Shown piece after piece: positions 26,073 to 36,012 of a stretch of 57,822 nt of DNA. The notes under the pieces were generated by a model. That model was given only the letters and a program-made list of their open reading frames with translations. It did no database searches and was not told the DNA's origin. Origin of the DNA: Fusobacteriaceae bacterium (lineage in GTDB: Bacteria; Fusobacteriota; Fusobacteriia; Fusobacteriales; Fusobacteriaceae). Each line of letters starts with the position of its first letter. Position 1 is the first letter of the stretch. The position numbers and the translations under genes are program-made. The stretch spans positions 1-57,822 of the forward strand of contig JAITPM010000093.1 of the NCBI GenBank assembly GCA_031289425.1, written 5' to 3'.

Positions 26073-28598
26073 TTACTTATTAACAATTTCTGCACTGAAA
26101 GAATTTTGTTCGTTTAAGAATATTGTAATTTCATCTGTTATATTATTAACTATAGTGTCTATTTCATATTTTGTTGGTTCGATTAGGTCAAAAAATTTTA
26201 CAGTGATTTTTGTTCTTTTTGGAAATGATTTTCCAAATGGTAAAGCTTCAAAAGCCCCATCTATCGCAAATGGTAATATACTCACATTCATTTCTTTTGC
26301 TAATAATGCAAAAGTTTTTTTAAATTCTGACATTTTCCCATCTCGTGTCCTTGCTCCTTCAGGGAAGATTACCAGACTCTTTTTCTCCTTTAGTACTTTA
26401 GATGCAGCCTGTAGTGAATGTTTTAAATTTTTATTGACATCAATTAAAATAACATTACTTCTCTTTGCAATCCATTTTTTAATAGGGGAATTAAAATGTG
26501 CTGCTACAGCCAAAAAATATGTATTTTTCAATAATTTTAGCGGAAGTGAAATCGGTATATATACGGCATCCAAAAAACTTTGATGATTCCCCGATATTAT
26601 AAATTGATCTCCGACTATTTTTTCTCTTCCTATTACTTTCATTTTAAAATATATAAAAAATATAGGTTTTATTATAAAAAGTACTATCGAAGCTAATACA
26701 GAAAAATATGGTAATTCAATATCTTCACCACTATTTAGAATTCCTTTAATATCGCTTATACTATTTGTAAATGCTCCACCATTATCATTTACATATTTAG
26801 CTATATCCAAAACATTTTTCATTTCGCTCAATGTATCTTCTGTTATTTTTATAGCAAAACTATTTTCAATAAAAGATACAATTTCCAACATATCCAATGA
26901 ATCCAATCCCAAATCCAACTCCATATGTGAATCAGGAAATACTTTTACATTGTGATTATTTTCTATATTTTCCTTTATGATGTTATAAGTATCCTTGAGC
27001 TCATCTGGAATAGAAATATTTTTCTGCAAATTTTCCGGTATTTCTCCTTCATCAGAAGAATGCCCCTTTAGGAAATCTGTCAGCATAAATCTTCTTATTT
27101 TCCCAAGCCGTGTCTTTGGAAGCTCGTCTTTTACAGTTTTTATTTCCAGTATTTTTCTATAACCAGGAGCATTCAAATTATATTGGTCTATTATTTCCCA
27201 TTTTAATGTCTCTTTAATATTGGTAATTTGTCTTTTTTTTAATAAATCAAAATCAGGATATACAATCGCTATCAAATGATTGTTATATTCTGTAACGGCT
27301 ATTTCTTTTATTAGGTCGCTTCCTCTTAATATTTCATTTTCAATATCCGTGGGATTTATATTTTTTCCATTTGATAAAACGATCATTTCCTTCTTTCTGC
27401 CAATAATAGTAACAAAATTATTTATATATGTAGCCAAATCCCCCGAATGAAACCATCCGTTTTCATCTATTACTTCTTTTGTTGCTTCCGGTCTATTATA
27501 ATACCCTCTCATTACATTGGGACCTTTTATTAATAATTCTTCATCCGGTGCTATCATTACCGTTACATGAGGAATTGGTTCACCTACAGTACCTATCTTT
27601 CTATTAAAAGGTCTGTTGAACGAAACAAGTGGTGATGTTTCTGTCAGTCCATATCCCTCTATAATCGGAAGCCCCAAAGAGAATAAATTTCTAGCTATTT
27701 CTACATCCAGCTTGGCTCCCCCAGAAACACATAATTTTAAACATCCCCCAAATTCTTTTCCTATTTTTCCAAAGACAATTTTATTCAAAGTAAATGAATT
27801 AAATTTTTTACACATATTAAACAAATTTTTTGCTATAAAACTATTATTTATCTTCGACATAATTCCCTTGTGAAGCAATTCATAAATACGTGGAACTCCT
27901 ACTATTACAGTAATTTTATTCTCTTTCATAGCTTTTTTTAGACTTTCAGAATTCATTTCATCCAGTATAACCACAAAAGTACCAAAATAAATTGGTAATA
28001 TTAAAGTTATATTGAGAGGCAATACGTGATGAAATGGGAGTATCGCTAAAAATCTATCATGCTCATTCAAGACATCCACTTCTTTTACAGCATCAGAATT
28101 TGACATTAAATTATCGTATGTGAGCATTACTCCTTTGGGCTCACCCGTAGTTCCTGATGTATAGAGCAATACAGCTACTTCCGCTCTGTCTTCTATTATA
28201 AGCTCCATATTTTCAGGTATAAATTCATCCGGTAAAAATATTTCATCTACATTTATAATTTTTATATTTTGTTTGCTTGTAACTACAGTTTTCTGGGTAT
28301 TTTCTATATTTTTATTAGATGTAACAATATAAGAAGGATTGCAGTCATTCAATACATACAGCAATTGGTCAGGTTTATAATCTTCGTCTATTGCGACACA
28401 GGCGCATTTTTTATCCCATATTGCAAATAAAGAAAACATATACTCAGGCCTATTTTCCATATAAATAATTATTCTATTTTGAGGACTTATTTCAAACAGC
28501 GTGGAATAGTATTTTAGATTTGTTATTAGATCTTTATAAGAATAATTTTTTTCTTTATATATAAGTGCGGTTTTATTTCTGTCATAGATGAATTTCAT
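26073..28598 (-). CDS. Acyl-ACP/CoA synthetase - ACP - acyltransferase fusion (Aas-like)
   Basis: 841 residues in three domains. An AMP-forming synthetase (about 1-510) has LLYTSGTTGEPKGV, the GYGLTETSP motif and WFHSGD. An acyl carrier domain (about 535-605) has its phosphopantetheine serine S567 in LGLDSLDM. A PlsC-type acyltransferase (about 650-835) has NHQSFLD (671-677) and FPEGARTRDG. E. coli Aas joins an acyltransferase and a synthetase for lysophospholipid repair; the built-in carrier domain here suggests that fatty acid is activated, loaded on the protein's own carrier and passed to lysophosphatidate or lysophospholipid. GGAGG precedes the ATG, 11 bp after the small ORF stop. Confidence 0.9.
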   Translation of the reverse strand: MKFIYDRNKTALIYKEKNYSYKDLITNLKYYSTLFEISPQNRIIIYMENRPEYMFSLFAIWDKKCACVAIDEDYKPDQLLYVLNDCNPSYIVTSNKNIENTQKTVVTSKQNIKIINVDEIFLPDEFIPENMELIIEDRAEVAVLLYTSGTTGEPKGVMLTYDNLMSNSDAVKEVDVLNEHDRFLAILPFHHVLPLNITLILPIYFGTFVVILDEMNSESLKKAMKENKITVIVGVPRIYELLHKGIMSKINNSFIAKNLFNMCKKFNSFTLNKIVFGKIGKEFGGCLKLCVSGGAKLDVEIARNLFSLGLPIIEGYGLTETSPLVSFNRPFNRKIGTVGEPIPHVTVMIAPDEELLIKGPNVMRGYYNRPEATKEVIDENGWFHSGDLATYINNFVTIIGRKKEMIVLSNGKNINPTDIENEILRGSDLIKEIAVTEYNNHLIAIVYPDFDLLKKRQITNIKETLKWEIIDQYNLNAPGYRKILEIKTVKDELPKTRLGKIRRFMLTDFLKGHSSDEGEIPENLQKNISIPDELKDTYNIIKENIENNHNVKVFPDSHMELDLGLDSLDMLEIVSFIENSFAIKITEDTLSEMKNVLDIAKYVNDNGGAFTNSISDIKGILNSGEDIELPYFSVLASIVLFIIKPIFFIYFKMKVIGREKIVGDQFIISGNHQSFLDAVYIPISLPLKLLKNTYFLAVAAHFNSPIKKWIAKRSNVILIDVNKNLKHSLQAASKVLKEKKSLVIFPEGARTRDGKMSEFKKTFALLAKEMNVSILPFAIDGAFEALPFGKSFPKRTKITVKFFDLIEPTKYEIDTIVNNITDEITIFLNEQNSFSAEIVNK

Positions 28599-28609
28599 TG
28601 GGCCTCCGT

Positions 28610-28756
28610 TTATATATTGTCTATTAATTGTTCTAATTCTTCTTTTTCTGATGTATCTAAATCTATTCCTGATTTTAATTTTTTTAAAATACTACTGTCT
28701 TGTCCTGAAGTAGTTTTTTCCAATATTTTTATTATTAATTTTACATAAAAATTCAT
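28610..28756 (-). CDS. Small hypothetical protein (48 aa) in the acyl-synthetase operon
   Basis: An ATG at 28756 opens 48 codons (starts MNFYVKLIIKILEK, ends EELEQLIDNI). It stops 11 bp before the start of the synthetase fusion and has an extended -10 promoter about 35 bp upstream. The product has an amphipathic N-terminal helix and an acidic end. The ribosome binding site is weak (GGTGAT). No family is recognised. Position and length make it a credible leader gene or partner protein. Confidence 0.5.
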   Translation of the reverse strand: MNFYVKLIIKILEKTTSGQDSSILKKLKSGIDLDTSEKEELEQLIDNI

Positions 28757-28788
28757 ATTATCACCATCTGAGTTTGATTTTTATAAAT

Positions 28789-28797
28789 ATTATAGCA
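28789..28797 (-). promoter_or_regulatory. Extended -10 promoter of the small ORF/acyl-synthetase operon
   Basis: On the minus strand TGC-TATAAT (TATAAT at 28794-28789) forms a perfect extended -10 box. The -35 region is poor. Confidence 0.5.
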
Positions 28798-28859
28798 TAC
28801 TTTGTTATTAAATTCATTTTTTTATTTAGGTTCTATAAATATTTTATTGAATAACCTAA

Positions 28860-28881
28860 ACAAGGGAGCACGCCCCCTTGT
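28860..28881. repeat. GC-rich intergenic palindrome
   Basis: An imperfect palindrome ACAAGGG...CCCTTGT with a GC-rich centre (AGCACGCC), very unlike the AT-rich surroundings. It lies downstream of the DUF1015 gene and has no clear U-tract. It shares ACAAGGGGGCGT (minus strand) with the palindrome at 40257-40278. Confidence 0.55.
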
Positions 28882-28910
28882 CTTATTTATTTCCTTGCCC
28901 ATTGTCTGCC

Positions 28911-30152
28911 TTAAATCTTATGTATAAATAACCCGCTACGTAACTTAGGCTCAAACCATGTAGATTTTGGCGGCATCAAAAGCCCCGCATCAGCTACCGC
29001 AAAAAGCTCCTTTATAGATGTGGGATACATAGCAAATGCTACTTTCATACCAGTCTTAACCCTTCTCTCCAACTCTCCTAATCCCCTTATTCCACCTATA
29101 AAATCTATTCTATTATCAGTTTTGGGGTCAGATATTCCTAAAATTGGTTCAAGTAAATGGTTTTGCAATATAGATACATCCAATTTTTCTATCGGGTCAT
29201 TGGATTTTATACTGTCATTCACAGATAATTTATACCATTTATTTCCCAAATACATTCCTATTATTCCTTTTAAATCAGGCTTTATTATTTCTTCCCTGGT
29301 TTCTTCTATTTTGAAGCAATGAGTAATTTTATCCAAGAATTCCTTTTCAGTAAGTCCATTTAAATCCCTTACAACTCTATTATAATCCATAATCATAAGC
29401 TCATCATCCGGAAACAATACAGATAAAAAATAGTTATAATCCTCTCTTCCGGTATGTCTGGGATTTGCTTTTTTTCTCTCTCGACTCACGTGTACAGCAC
29501 TCGCAGCTCTATGATGCCCATCAGCTATATAAGTATTTTTTATTTCTAAAAAAGCTTCATAAATCGCTATTATACCCTGGATATCGTCGATTTTCCATAC
29601 AGTATGTCTAATATTATCAATTGAAATAAAGTCATAAATAGGGTCTTTTTTCTTTTCATCATTTATTATTTTATTGATAGCATCATTCGATGGGTATGTC
29701 AAAAAAATAGGTCCGGTTTGAGCATTACACGTATCAATATGCGAAATTCTGTCCAGCTCTTTTTCCTTTAATGTATTTTCATGTTTTTTAATAATTCCAT
29801 TTTCATAATCAACTACTGCAGAACAGGCAACAATGCCAGTTTGCTTTCTTCCGTCCATAATGAGCTGATAAACATAATAACAAGGGATCTCGTCAGATAT
29901 GAATTCTCCCATTGCTATCATATTCCACAATGTATCATGTGCTTTTTCATAAACTTCAGAACTGTAAGGATTGACATTTAGACTCGGTTCAAATTGAGTT
30001 TCAGATCTATCTATTTTTAAAAAAGATAGTGGTTCATTTTTTATGATTTCCCTAGCCTCTTCAGTATTATAAACATCATAGGGAAGTGCTGCGATTCTAT
30101 TAGCTATATCAGACCTAGGTCGTATAGCAGCAAATGCCTTTATAATCGCCAT
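28911..30152 (-). CDS. DUF1015 family protein in the serine operon
   Basis: 413 residues. The DUF1015 family shows AAIRPRSDIANRIAALPYDV at the N-terminus and YIADGHHRAASA in the middle. The DGHHR motif is shared with ParB-like free serine kinases (SerK). The gene follows serC and serA with 40 bp of spacing and is surely cotranscribed, as in many Clostridia. This suggests a job in phosphoserine/serine interconversion, possibly in place of a classical SerB. That function is inference. The ATG at 30152 has AGGAGG about 10 bp upstream; a longer frame begins at 30182 but lacks a site. Confidence 0.88.
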   Translation of the reverse strand: MAIIKAFAAIRPRSDIANRIAALPYDVYNTEEAREIIKNEPLSFLKIDRSETQFEPSLNVNPYSSEVYEKAHDTLWNMIAMGEFISDEIPCYYVYQLIMDGRKQTGIVACSAVVDYENGIIKKHENTLKEKELDRISHIDTCNAQTGPIFLTYPSNDAINKIINDEKKKDPIYDFISIDNIRHTVWKIDDIQGIIAIYEAFLEIKNTYIADGHHRAASAVHVSRERKKANPRHTGREDYNYFLSVLFPDDELMIMDYNRVVRDLNGLTEKEFLDKITHCFKIEETREEIIKPDLKGIIGMYLGNKWYKLSVNDSIKSNDPIEKLDVSILQNHLLEPILGISDPKTDNRIDFIGGIRGLGELERRVKTGMKVAFAMYPTSIKELFAVADAGLLMPPKSTWFEPKLRSGLFIHKI

Positions 30153-30192
30153 ATTGCTCTGCCTCCTTTTTATTAATTTCATATATTTTTCC

Positions 30193-31356
30193 TTATTTTA
30201 CTACTCTTACCTTTAAAACTCCCTCAATTTCCTTTATTTTTTTTACCGCTTCATCACTAATAGGAGTATCCAAATCAAAAAGACTACAAGCATATTCTCC
30301 TCTACTTTTGTTTAGCATATTTCCTATATTTATATCAGAATCCCCCAACATTCTTGACAATTGGCTAATCATATTTTTAATATTTTTATGAAGAATCAAG
30401 ATTCTCCCTGCAGTTATACATTTCCCCATATCGCAATTAGGGTAATTCACAGAGTTTTTTATATTTCCATTTTCTAAAAAGTTCCTTATTTCTTCTACTG
30501 CCATGATAGCGCAATTATCTTCTGATTCGCCTGTAGAAGCCCCAAGGTGTGGAGTTACAATTGCATTATGTGCATTCAAAACTATATTATCGGGAAAATC
30601 TGAAAGATACCTTTTTACCTTTCCCGATTTGAGAGCTTCTATCATATCCTCATCATTTACGAGCATATCCCTGGCATAATTCAACACGACAACTCCGTTT
30701 TTCATAAGAGCCATTGTGTCTCTATTAATCATATACTTTGTATCTGCAAGCAATGGAACATGTAATGTTATGTAATCACAATTTTTATATATATGATTTA
30801 CATCTGTAATCCTGGTGATTTCTTTGTCCAAATTCCAAGCTGCATCAACCGATATAAATGGATCATATCCATACACTTTCATTCCGAGATGTATAGCTGC
30901 ATTGGCCGTCAATACCCCTACTGCTCCCAATCCGATTACTCCCAATTTTTTATCTTTTATTTCGCTTCCGGCAAATTGCTTTTTCTTTTTTTCCGTTAAT
31001 TCCGCAATGACCGGATTATCTTTTTCTTCAGCTAACCAATTTATACCTCCGACTATATCCCTGGAAGAAAGCAATAATCCTGTCAAGACCAATTCTTTTA
31101 CCCCATTTGCATTAGCTCCGGGTGTATTAAACACGACTATTCCCGCCTTGGAACATCTTTCCAATGGGATATTATTTACTCCAGCTCCTGCCCTTGCTAT
31201 AACATGAAGACTATCGTGAAATTGAAAATTTTTCATATCCTCACTACGTACCAGGATAGCCTCTGATTCTTCTATTGTATCTGTTTTTCTATAATCTTCA
31301 GAAAACATTTTTAGTCCCATTTCAGATATAGAATTTAAGCATGTATACCTAAACAT
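30193..31356 (-). CDS. serA: D-3-phosphoglycerate dehydrogenase
   Basis: 387 residues. It oxidises 3-phosphoglycerate, the first step of serine synthesis. The NAD-binding motif is LGVIGLGAVGVLTANAA; ARAGAGVNNIP lies in the substrate domain; the catalytic His is in PHLGAST. A short ACT-like C-terminal region (ILILHKNIKNMISQLSRML, then GVLKVRVV) probably gives allosteric control. The ATG directly follows the serC stop (TAAATG), with AAGGAG upstream. Confidence 0.95.
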   Translation of the reverse strand: MFRYTCLNSISEMGLKMFSEDYRKTDTIEESEAILVRSEDMKNFQFHDSLHVIARAGAGVNNIPLERCSKAGIVVFNTPGANANGVKELVLTGLLLSSRDIVGGINWLAEEKDNPVIAELTEKKKKQFAGSEIKDKKLGVIGLGAVGVLTANAAIHLGMKVYGYDPFISVDAAWNLDKEITRITDVNHIYKNCDYITLHVPLLADTKYMINRDTMALMKNGVVVLNYARDMLVNDEDMIEALKSGKVKRYLSDFPDNIVLNAHNAIVTPHLGASTGESEDNCAIMAVEEIRNFLENGNIKNSVNYPNCDMGKCITAGRILILHKNIKNMISQLSRMLGDSDINIGNMLNKSRGEYACSLFDLDTPISDEAVKKIKEIEGVLKVRVVK

Positions 31357-32439
31357 TTATTTATTCTCCTTTTCAAATTTTTTCATAAATTCAACTAATT
31401 TTATCACTCCATCTATAGGCATGGCATTATATATGCTCGCACGCATTCCTCCTACAGATCTATGTCCCCTTAGGCTTTCAAATCCGGCTGCTTTGGATTC
31501 TTTTATAAATTTTTCATCCAATTCACTGCTGCCGGTAATAAAAGGAACATTTAGAAGAGATCTATCTTTTTTTACAACTGTTCCCTTGAAAAGAGTATTA
31601 CTATCCAAAAAATCATAAATAATTTTAGCTTTTTTTTCATTGGTAGCTTTCATTGCTACAAGTCCGCCATTTTTCTTTAACCATTTAAAAACCTTTCCAC
31701 ACATATATATACAGACGCAATTTGGTGTATTATAAAGAGATTTATTATCCGCATGAATTTTATATTTCATCATTGTAGGCGTATACGGCAATACATCTTC
31801 TGTTATCAAGTCTTCTCTTATAATAACGATTACCATTCCTGCTGGGCCAAGATTTTTCTGCACTCCACCGTATAAGAGCCCATACTTAGTAATATCCACA
31901 GGTTCTGACATAAAACATGAAGATATGTCAGCGACTAATATTTTTCCTTTAGTGTCAGGTAAACTTTTATATTTTGTACCATAAATAGTATTGTTTTCAC
32001 AAATATAAACATAATCGGCAGAAGCAGATATAGATAAATCAGTACAATCAGGTATATAACAAAAATTTTTATCTTCTGATGAAGCTATTTTGTTTGCCTT
32101 TCCGTAAATTTTTGCCTCTTCGTATGCTCTTTTTGCCCATTGTCCGGTAACTATATAATCAGCAACTCTATTTTTCATGAGGTTCATAGGAATCATAGAG
32201 AATTGCAAATGCCCTCCCCCTTGTAAAAATAAAACTTTATAATTATTCGGTATTTCCATTAATTCTCTGATATCTTTTTCGGCCTCATCTATAATCTCTT
32301 CAAAAGGTCTGGAACGATGACTCATTTCCATTACGGACATTCCTGTTCCTCGATAATCTAGCATTTCTGCGGCAGTTTCTTTTAATACTTCTTCTGGCAA
32401 TACCGCTGGTCCTGCAGAAAAGTTGTACACTCTTCCCAT
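31357..32439 (-). CDS. serC: Phosphoserine aminotransferase
   Basis: 360 residues, standard length. It transfers an amino group from glutamate to phosphohydroxypyruvate. Visible are FSAGPAVLPEEVL at the start, FLQGGGHLQFSMIP, and the PLP lysine in LLYGGVQKNLGPAG. The C-terminus has FESLRGHRSVGGMRASIYNA. TTAGGAGG precedes the ATG. It is the first gene of serC-serA-DUF1015 and has its own promoter. Confidence 0.96.
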   Translation of the reverse strand: MGRVYNFSAGPAVLPEEVLKETAAEMLDYRGTGMSVMEMSHRSRPFEEIIDEAEKDIRELMEIPNNYKVLFLQGGGHLQFSMIPMNLMKNRVADYIVTGQWAKRAYEEAKIYGKANKIASSEDKNFCYIPDCTDLSISASADYVYICENNTIYGTKYKSLPDTKGKILVADISSCFMSEPVDITKYGLLYGGVQKNLGPAGMVIVIIREDLITEDVLPYTPTMMKYKIHADNKSLYNTPNCVCIYMCGKVFKWLKKNGGLVAMKATNEKKAKIIYDFLDSNTLFKGTVVKKDRSLLNVPFITGSSELDEKFIKESKAAGFESLRGHRSVGGMRASIYNAMPIDGVIKLVEFMKKFEKENK

Positions 32440-32466
32440 TTTTAAACCTCCTAAAATTATTTTTAT

Positions 32467-32525
32467 AGACCTTATTCATTAAGATTCAATGGTCTTATTT
32501 TATAATATATTAAAAATTTAGTCAA
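32467..32525 (-). promoter_or_regulatory. Promoter and short leader of the serC operon
   Basis: On the minus strand TTGACT (32525-32520), 17 bp, TAAAAT (32502-32497). The start of the transcript can form AGACC/GGTCT pairing (32467-32495) around an AT-rich loop. No T-box sequence (AGGGTGG...) is present, so regulation by uncharged tRNA is not supported. Confidence 0.55.
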
Positions 32526-32652
32526 GTATTTTAAAAAAATTGGCACTTTTTTTTATATTAGTTTTATTTTAATATATTTTGTATATAAATGGAAAATAAA
32601 TATAATTTCAATCAATATTTTTAATAAAATTATTTTGTATAAATATATTATT

Positions 32653-32680
32653 CTACCCCTACGTTTATTTGCAGGGGTAG
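32653..32680. repeat. GC-rich intergenic palindrome after valS
   Basis: CTACCCCT and AGGGGTAG are perfect inverted arms around a 12-nt centre. It lies 14 bp downstream of the valS stop. No U-tract follows on the minus strand. It may act as an mRNA end-stabilising hairpin or be a degenerate miniature element. Confidence 0.5.
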
Positions 32681-32693
32681 GTGTTAATACTCT

Positions 32694-35354
32694 TTATTTA
32701 AGGCCATTTATATTTTCGTTAATTTTATTCAACTTATCTTGGCATTCCTTTTGAATTCTTTTTTCCCTGTCCAAAATATGTTCAGGAGCCTTAGAAATAA
32801 ATTTTTCATCAGATAATTTTGCATTTACTTTATCCAATTCTTTATGAATTTTCGCTGCTTGATCCAATAATTTTTTTAATTCTGCTTCTTTATTCAAAAG
32901 TCCAGCTAATTCCATATATACTTCGGATTCTTTAGCTACTCTAAATCCACATTGTTCAGGTTTTGTTATATTCTCACCAAAAATAAAATTATCTATATTG
33001 GCTAAATCTGATATAAACAATTTATTTTCTTCTAATGTCTTAAGTTCATTTTTATTTAGTGTTTTTATTGAAACATTTGCCATTTTAGCAGGAGAAATTC
33101 CCATTTCTGCTCTTATATTTCTGAGAGAAGATACAACTTCTTTGATATATTCAAAATTAGTTGTTATAGTTTTATCTATAGCTTTATCTTCTCCTACCGG
33201 ATAAGATGCCAACATAATTGTAGGAGAATTATCTTTTTTGATAATTTGCCAGATTTCTTCTGTTATAAAAGGCATATAAGGATGCAGCAATCTAAGACCT
33301 GTTTCCAATACTGTCCATAACATATATTGAGCCGTGAGTTTTGATTTTTTGAAAGCATCATCTTTATTATAGAGTCTTATTTTTGCTATTTCAACATACC
33401 AATCACAAAAATCTCCTCTTAAAAATTCAAAAATTGACTTGGCCGATTCATCCAACATATATTTATTGATTTTTTCTTCCACTTCTTTGGCCGTTTCATT
33501 CAATCTAGACAAAATCCATCTATCTACCATTTCATATGATATGTCGTTTTTATCTATTTTATTTATATCAAATCCTTCCAAATTCATCAATACAAATCTA
33601 GCCGCATTCCATATTTTATTTGCAAAAGATTTCCCCATATCCAGTAATTTTTCACTCCAGAAAACATCCTGCCCTTGAGATGTATTATAAATCATAGCAA
33701 ACCTCATTGCATCTGCTCCATGAGCATTTATTAAGTCTATAGGGTCTGGTGAATTGCCCAAAGTCTTTGACATCTTTATTCCGAATTCATCTCTAACTAT
33801 TCCATGCAAGAACACATGGTGAAATGGTATGTCTTTCATTTCATACAATCCAAAAAATATCATCCTTGCTACCCAGAAAAATAATATGTCTGCTCCGGTT
33901 ACCAGAACAGATGTAGGATAAAAAGTGGATAATTCTTTGGTCTTATCAGGCCAACCCAAGGTAGAAAATGGCCATAACGCAGATGAAAACCATGTATCTA
34001 AAACATCATTTTCTTGTTCCAATTTTATTTCTTTACCATAATATTTTCTCGCTTCTTCATATGCCTTTTCTTCAGATACTTCTACGAATATTTTTTTATC
34101 AGGACCATACCAAGCAGGTATTCTATGTCCCCACCAAAGTTGTCTAGAAATACACCAATCTCTTATATTATTTAGCCAATTATAATATACTTTTTCCCAT
34201 CTTTTGGGAATTATTTCTATCTGACCATTTTGGACTACTTCCAATGCCCTTTTGGCAAGTCCGTCCATTTTCACGAACCATTGTTCTGATACTCTCGGCT
34301 CTACGATACTGTTACATCTATAGCAATGACCTACACTATGAGAATGGTCTTCAGTCTTTATCAAAAAACCTTGAGTACTCAAATCATCAGCTATCAAAAC
34401 TCTTGCATCTAACATAGTCATTCCGGCATATTTTTTATATTCATCTACTACTTTACCTTCTTTAGTCATCATTGATATAATAGGAAGATTATGTTTTTTC
34501 CCTACTTCAAAATCGTTCGGATCATGGGCAGGCGTAATTTTCAGAGCTCCCGTACCAAATTCTCTATCTACATATGGATCTGCTATTATAGGTATTTCTC
34601 TATTTACAAGAGGTAATATCAAATATTTCCCTATCAAATTTTTATATCTTTCATCTTCAGGATGTACCGCAACAGCTGTATCAGCCAACATAGTTTCTGG
34701 TCTCGTAGTAGCTATTATTATAAATTCATCTGAATTCTTTACAGGGTATTTTATATACCACAAACTACCTTTTGTATCTGTATGGTCTACTTCATCATCA
34801 GCGATTGCTGTCCCACATCTAGGACACCAATTGACCAAATATTCACCCTTATAAATCATGTTTTCTTTATATAAATCTACAAATATTGATCGAACTGCAT
34901 GGGACAATCCTTCATCCATTGTGAATCTTTCTCTATCCCAATCCAATGATGCACCCAACATTCTCAGTTGAGTAGTTATTATTCCACCATGTTTTTCTTT
35001 CCATTTCCATGTTTCTTCAATAAATTTATCTCTACCCAAATCTTCTTTTTTTAATCCTTCATCGGCTAGCTTTCTTTCTACTTTATTTTGCGTTGCTATC
35101 CCTGCATGGTCACATCCCGGCACCCACAAAGTGTTATATCCACACATTCTTTTATATCTTATTAATGTATCTTGTATACAGTTATTTAAAACATGTCCCA
35201 TATGCAAAATTCCTGTAACGTTAGGAGGAGGAATAACTATAGAGTAACTTTTTTTGCCTGCATCCATATGACCCTGGAAATATTTATTTTCCTCCCATAT
35301 TTTATACCATTTTTTTTCTATATCATTAGGGGAATATTGTTTATCTAGCTCCAT
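32694..35354 (-). CDS. valS: Valyl-tRNA synthetase
   Basis: 886 residues, full length. Class I synthetase that charges tRNA(Val) and edits threonine. The HIGH motif is HMGH in PPPNVTGILHMGHVLNN, and the KMSKS loop is KMSKTLG. The CP1 editing region (TTRPETMLADTAVAV) and a C-terminal coiled coil are present. The ATG overlaps the ribosome binding region at the end of engB, only 4 bp after its stop, so it is translated from the long tig-clpP-clpX-lon-engB-valS transcript. Confidence 0.97.
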   Translation of the reverse strand: MELDKQYSPNDIEKKWYKIWEENKYFQGHMDAGKKSYSIVIPPPNVTGILHMGHVLNNCIQDTLIRYKRMCGYNTLWVPGCDHAGIATQNKVERKLADEGLKKEDLGRDKFIEETWKWKEKHGGIITTQLRMLGASLDWDRERFTMDEGLSHAVRSIFVDLYKENMIYKGEYLVNWCPRCGTAIADDEVDHTDTKGSLWYIKYPVKNSDEFIIIATTRPETMLADTAVAVHPEDERYKNLIGKYLILPLVNREIPIIADPYVDREFGTGALKITPAHDPNDFEVGKKHNLPIISMMTKEGKVVDEYKKYAGMTMLDARVLIADDLSTQGFLIKTEDHSHSVGHCYRCNSIVEPRVSEQWFVKMDGLAKRALEVVQNGQIEIIPKRWEKVYYNWLNNIRDWCISRQLWWGHRIPAWYGPDKKIFVEVSEEKAYEEARKYYGKEIKLEQENDVLDTWFSSALWPFSTLGWPDKTKELSTFYPTSVLVTGADILFFWVARMIFFGLYEMKDIPFHHVFLHGIVRDEFGIKMSKTLGNSPDPIDLINAHGADAMRFAMIYNTSQGQDVFWSEKLLDMGKSFANKIWNAARFVLMNLEGFDINKIDKNDISYEMVDRWILSRLNETAKEVEEKINKYMLDESAKSIFEFLRGDFCDWYVEIAKIRLYNKDDAFKKSKLTAQYMLWTVLETGLRLLHPYMPFITEEIWQIIKKDNSPTIMLASYPVGEDKAIDKTITTNFEYIKEVVSSLRNIRAEMGISPAKMANVSIKTLNKNELKTLEENKLFISDLANIDNFIFGENITKPEQCGFRVAKESEVYMELAGLLNKEAELKKLLDQAAKIHKELDKVNAKLSDEKFISKAPEHILDREKRIQKECQDKLNKINENINGLK

Positions 35355-35358
35355 TTTT

Positions 35359-35985
35359 CTACATCTCCTGCATGTTATTTTTATCTATTTTATCTATTTC
35401 TTCTATGCATATAAAGCTTTCTATAAAATCCAGCACATCATTTTTTCCATAATTTGTAAGGGATGAATGAAAAAGTACATCATCATTAGAAAAAGTCAAT
35501 TTTTTCTTAATTTCTTTAAGCATCTTTGCCCTTTCATTATTTGATAATTTATCAACTTTGGTAAAAATAATTTTAAATTTTATATTATTATAATCCAACC
35601 ATTTTAATACCTCTATATCGTCTTCACTGGGTATTCGTCGTATATCTAAAAGTGTAAATATCATTTTATTCCTCTTAGACTCCAGATAACCTGCAATAGT
35701 CTTATTCCAATCTTCTTTCATAGCCTTGGAGACTTTGGCAAACCCATAACCGGGAAGATCCACAAAATAAATTTCTCTATTTATAAGAAAATAATTTATA
35801 AGCTGCGTTCTACCCGGTGTTTTGCTTGTTTTTGCCAGTTTTTTTCTTCCGGTTATGCTGTTTATTAATGACGATTTACCAACATTGGATCTGCCCACAA
35901 AAGCAAATTCCATATTTTTCAATTCTTCCGGATAATCTTTTGGATGTAGTGCTGATTTTACAAAATCAGCCTGTTTTATTAACAT
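35359..35985 (-). CDS. engB: Ribosome biogenesis GTPase EngB/YsxC
   Basis: 208 residues. EngB is an essential GTPase needed for late 50S subunit assembly. The G1 motif is GRSNVGKSS, G2 is KTPGRT, G3 is DLPGYGFA and G4 is TKVDK. AAAGGAG precedes the ATG. It lies 27 bp after lon; the lon-engB pairing is a conserved neighbourhood in low-GC bacteria. Confidence 0.96.
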   Translation of the reverse strand: MLIKQADFVKSALHPKDYPEELKNMEFAFVGRSNVGKSSLINSITGRKKLAKTSKTPGRTQLINYFLINREIYFVDLPGYGFAKVSKAMKEDWNKTIAGYLESKRNKMIFTLLDIRRIPSEDDIEVLKWLDYNNIKFKIIFTKVDKLSNNERAKMLKEIKKKLTFSNDDVLFHSSLTNYGKNDVLDFIESFICIEEIDKIDKNNMQEM

Positions 35986-36012
35986 TTTTTCTCCTTTAGA
36001 GCAATCGATGGT

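Noticed and set aside
32440-32693. T-box riboswitch before serC or near valS
   Set aside because: No AGGGTGG-type T-box sequence, specifier loop or antiterminator was found; only a short AGACC/GGTCT pairing is visible.
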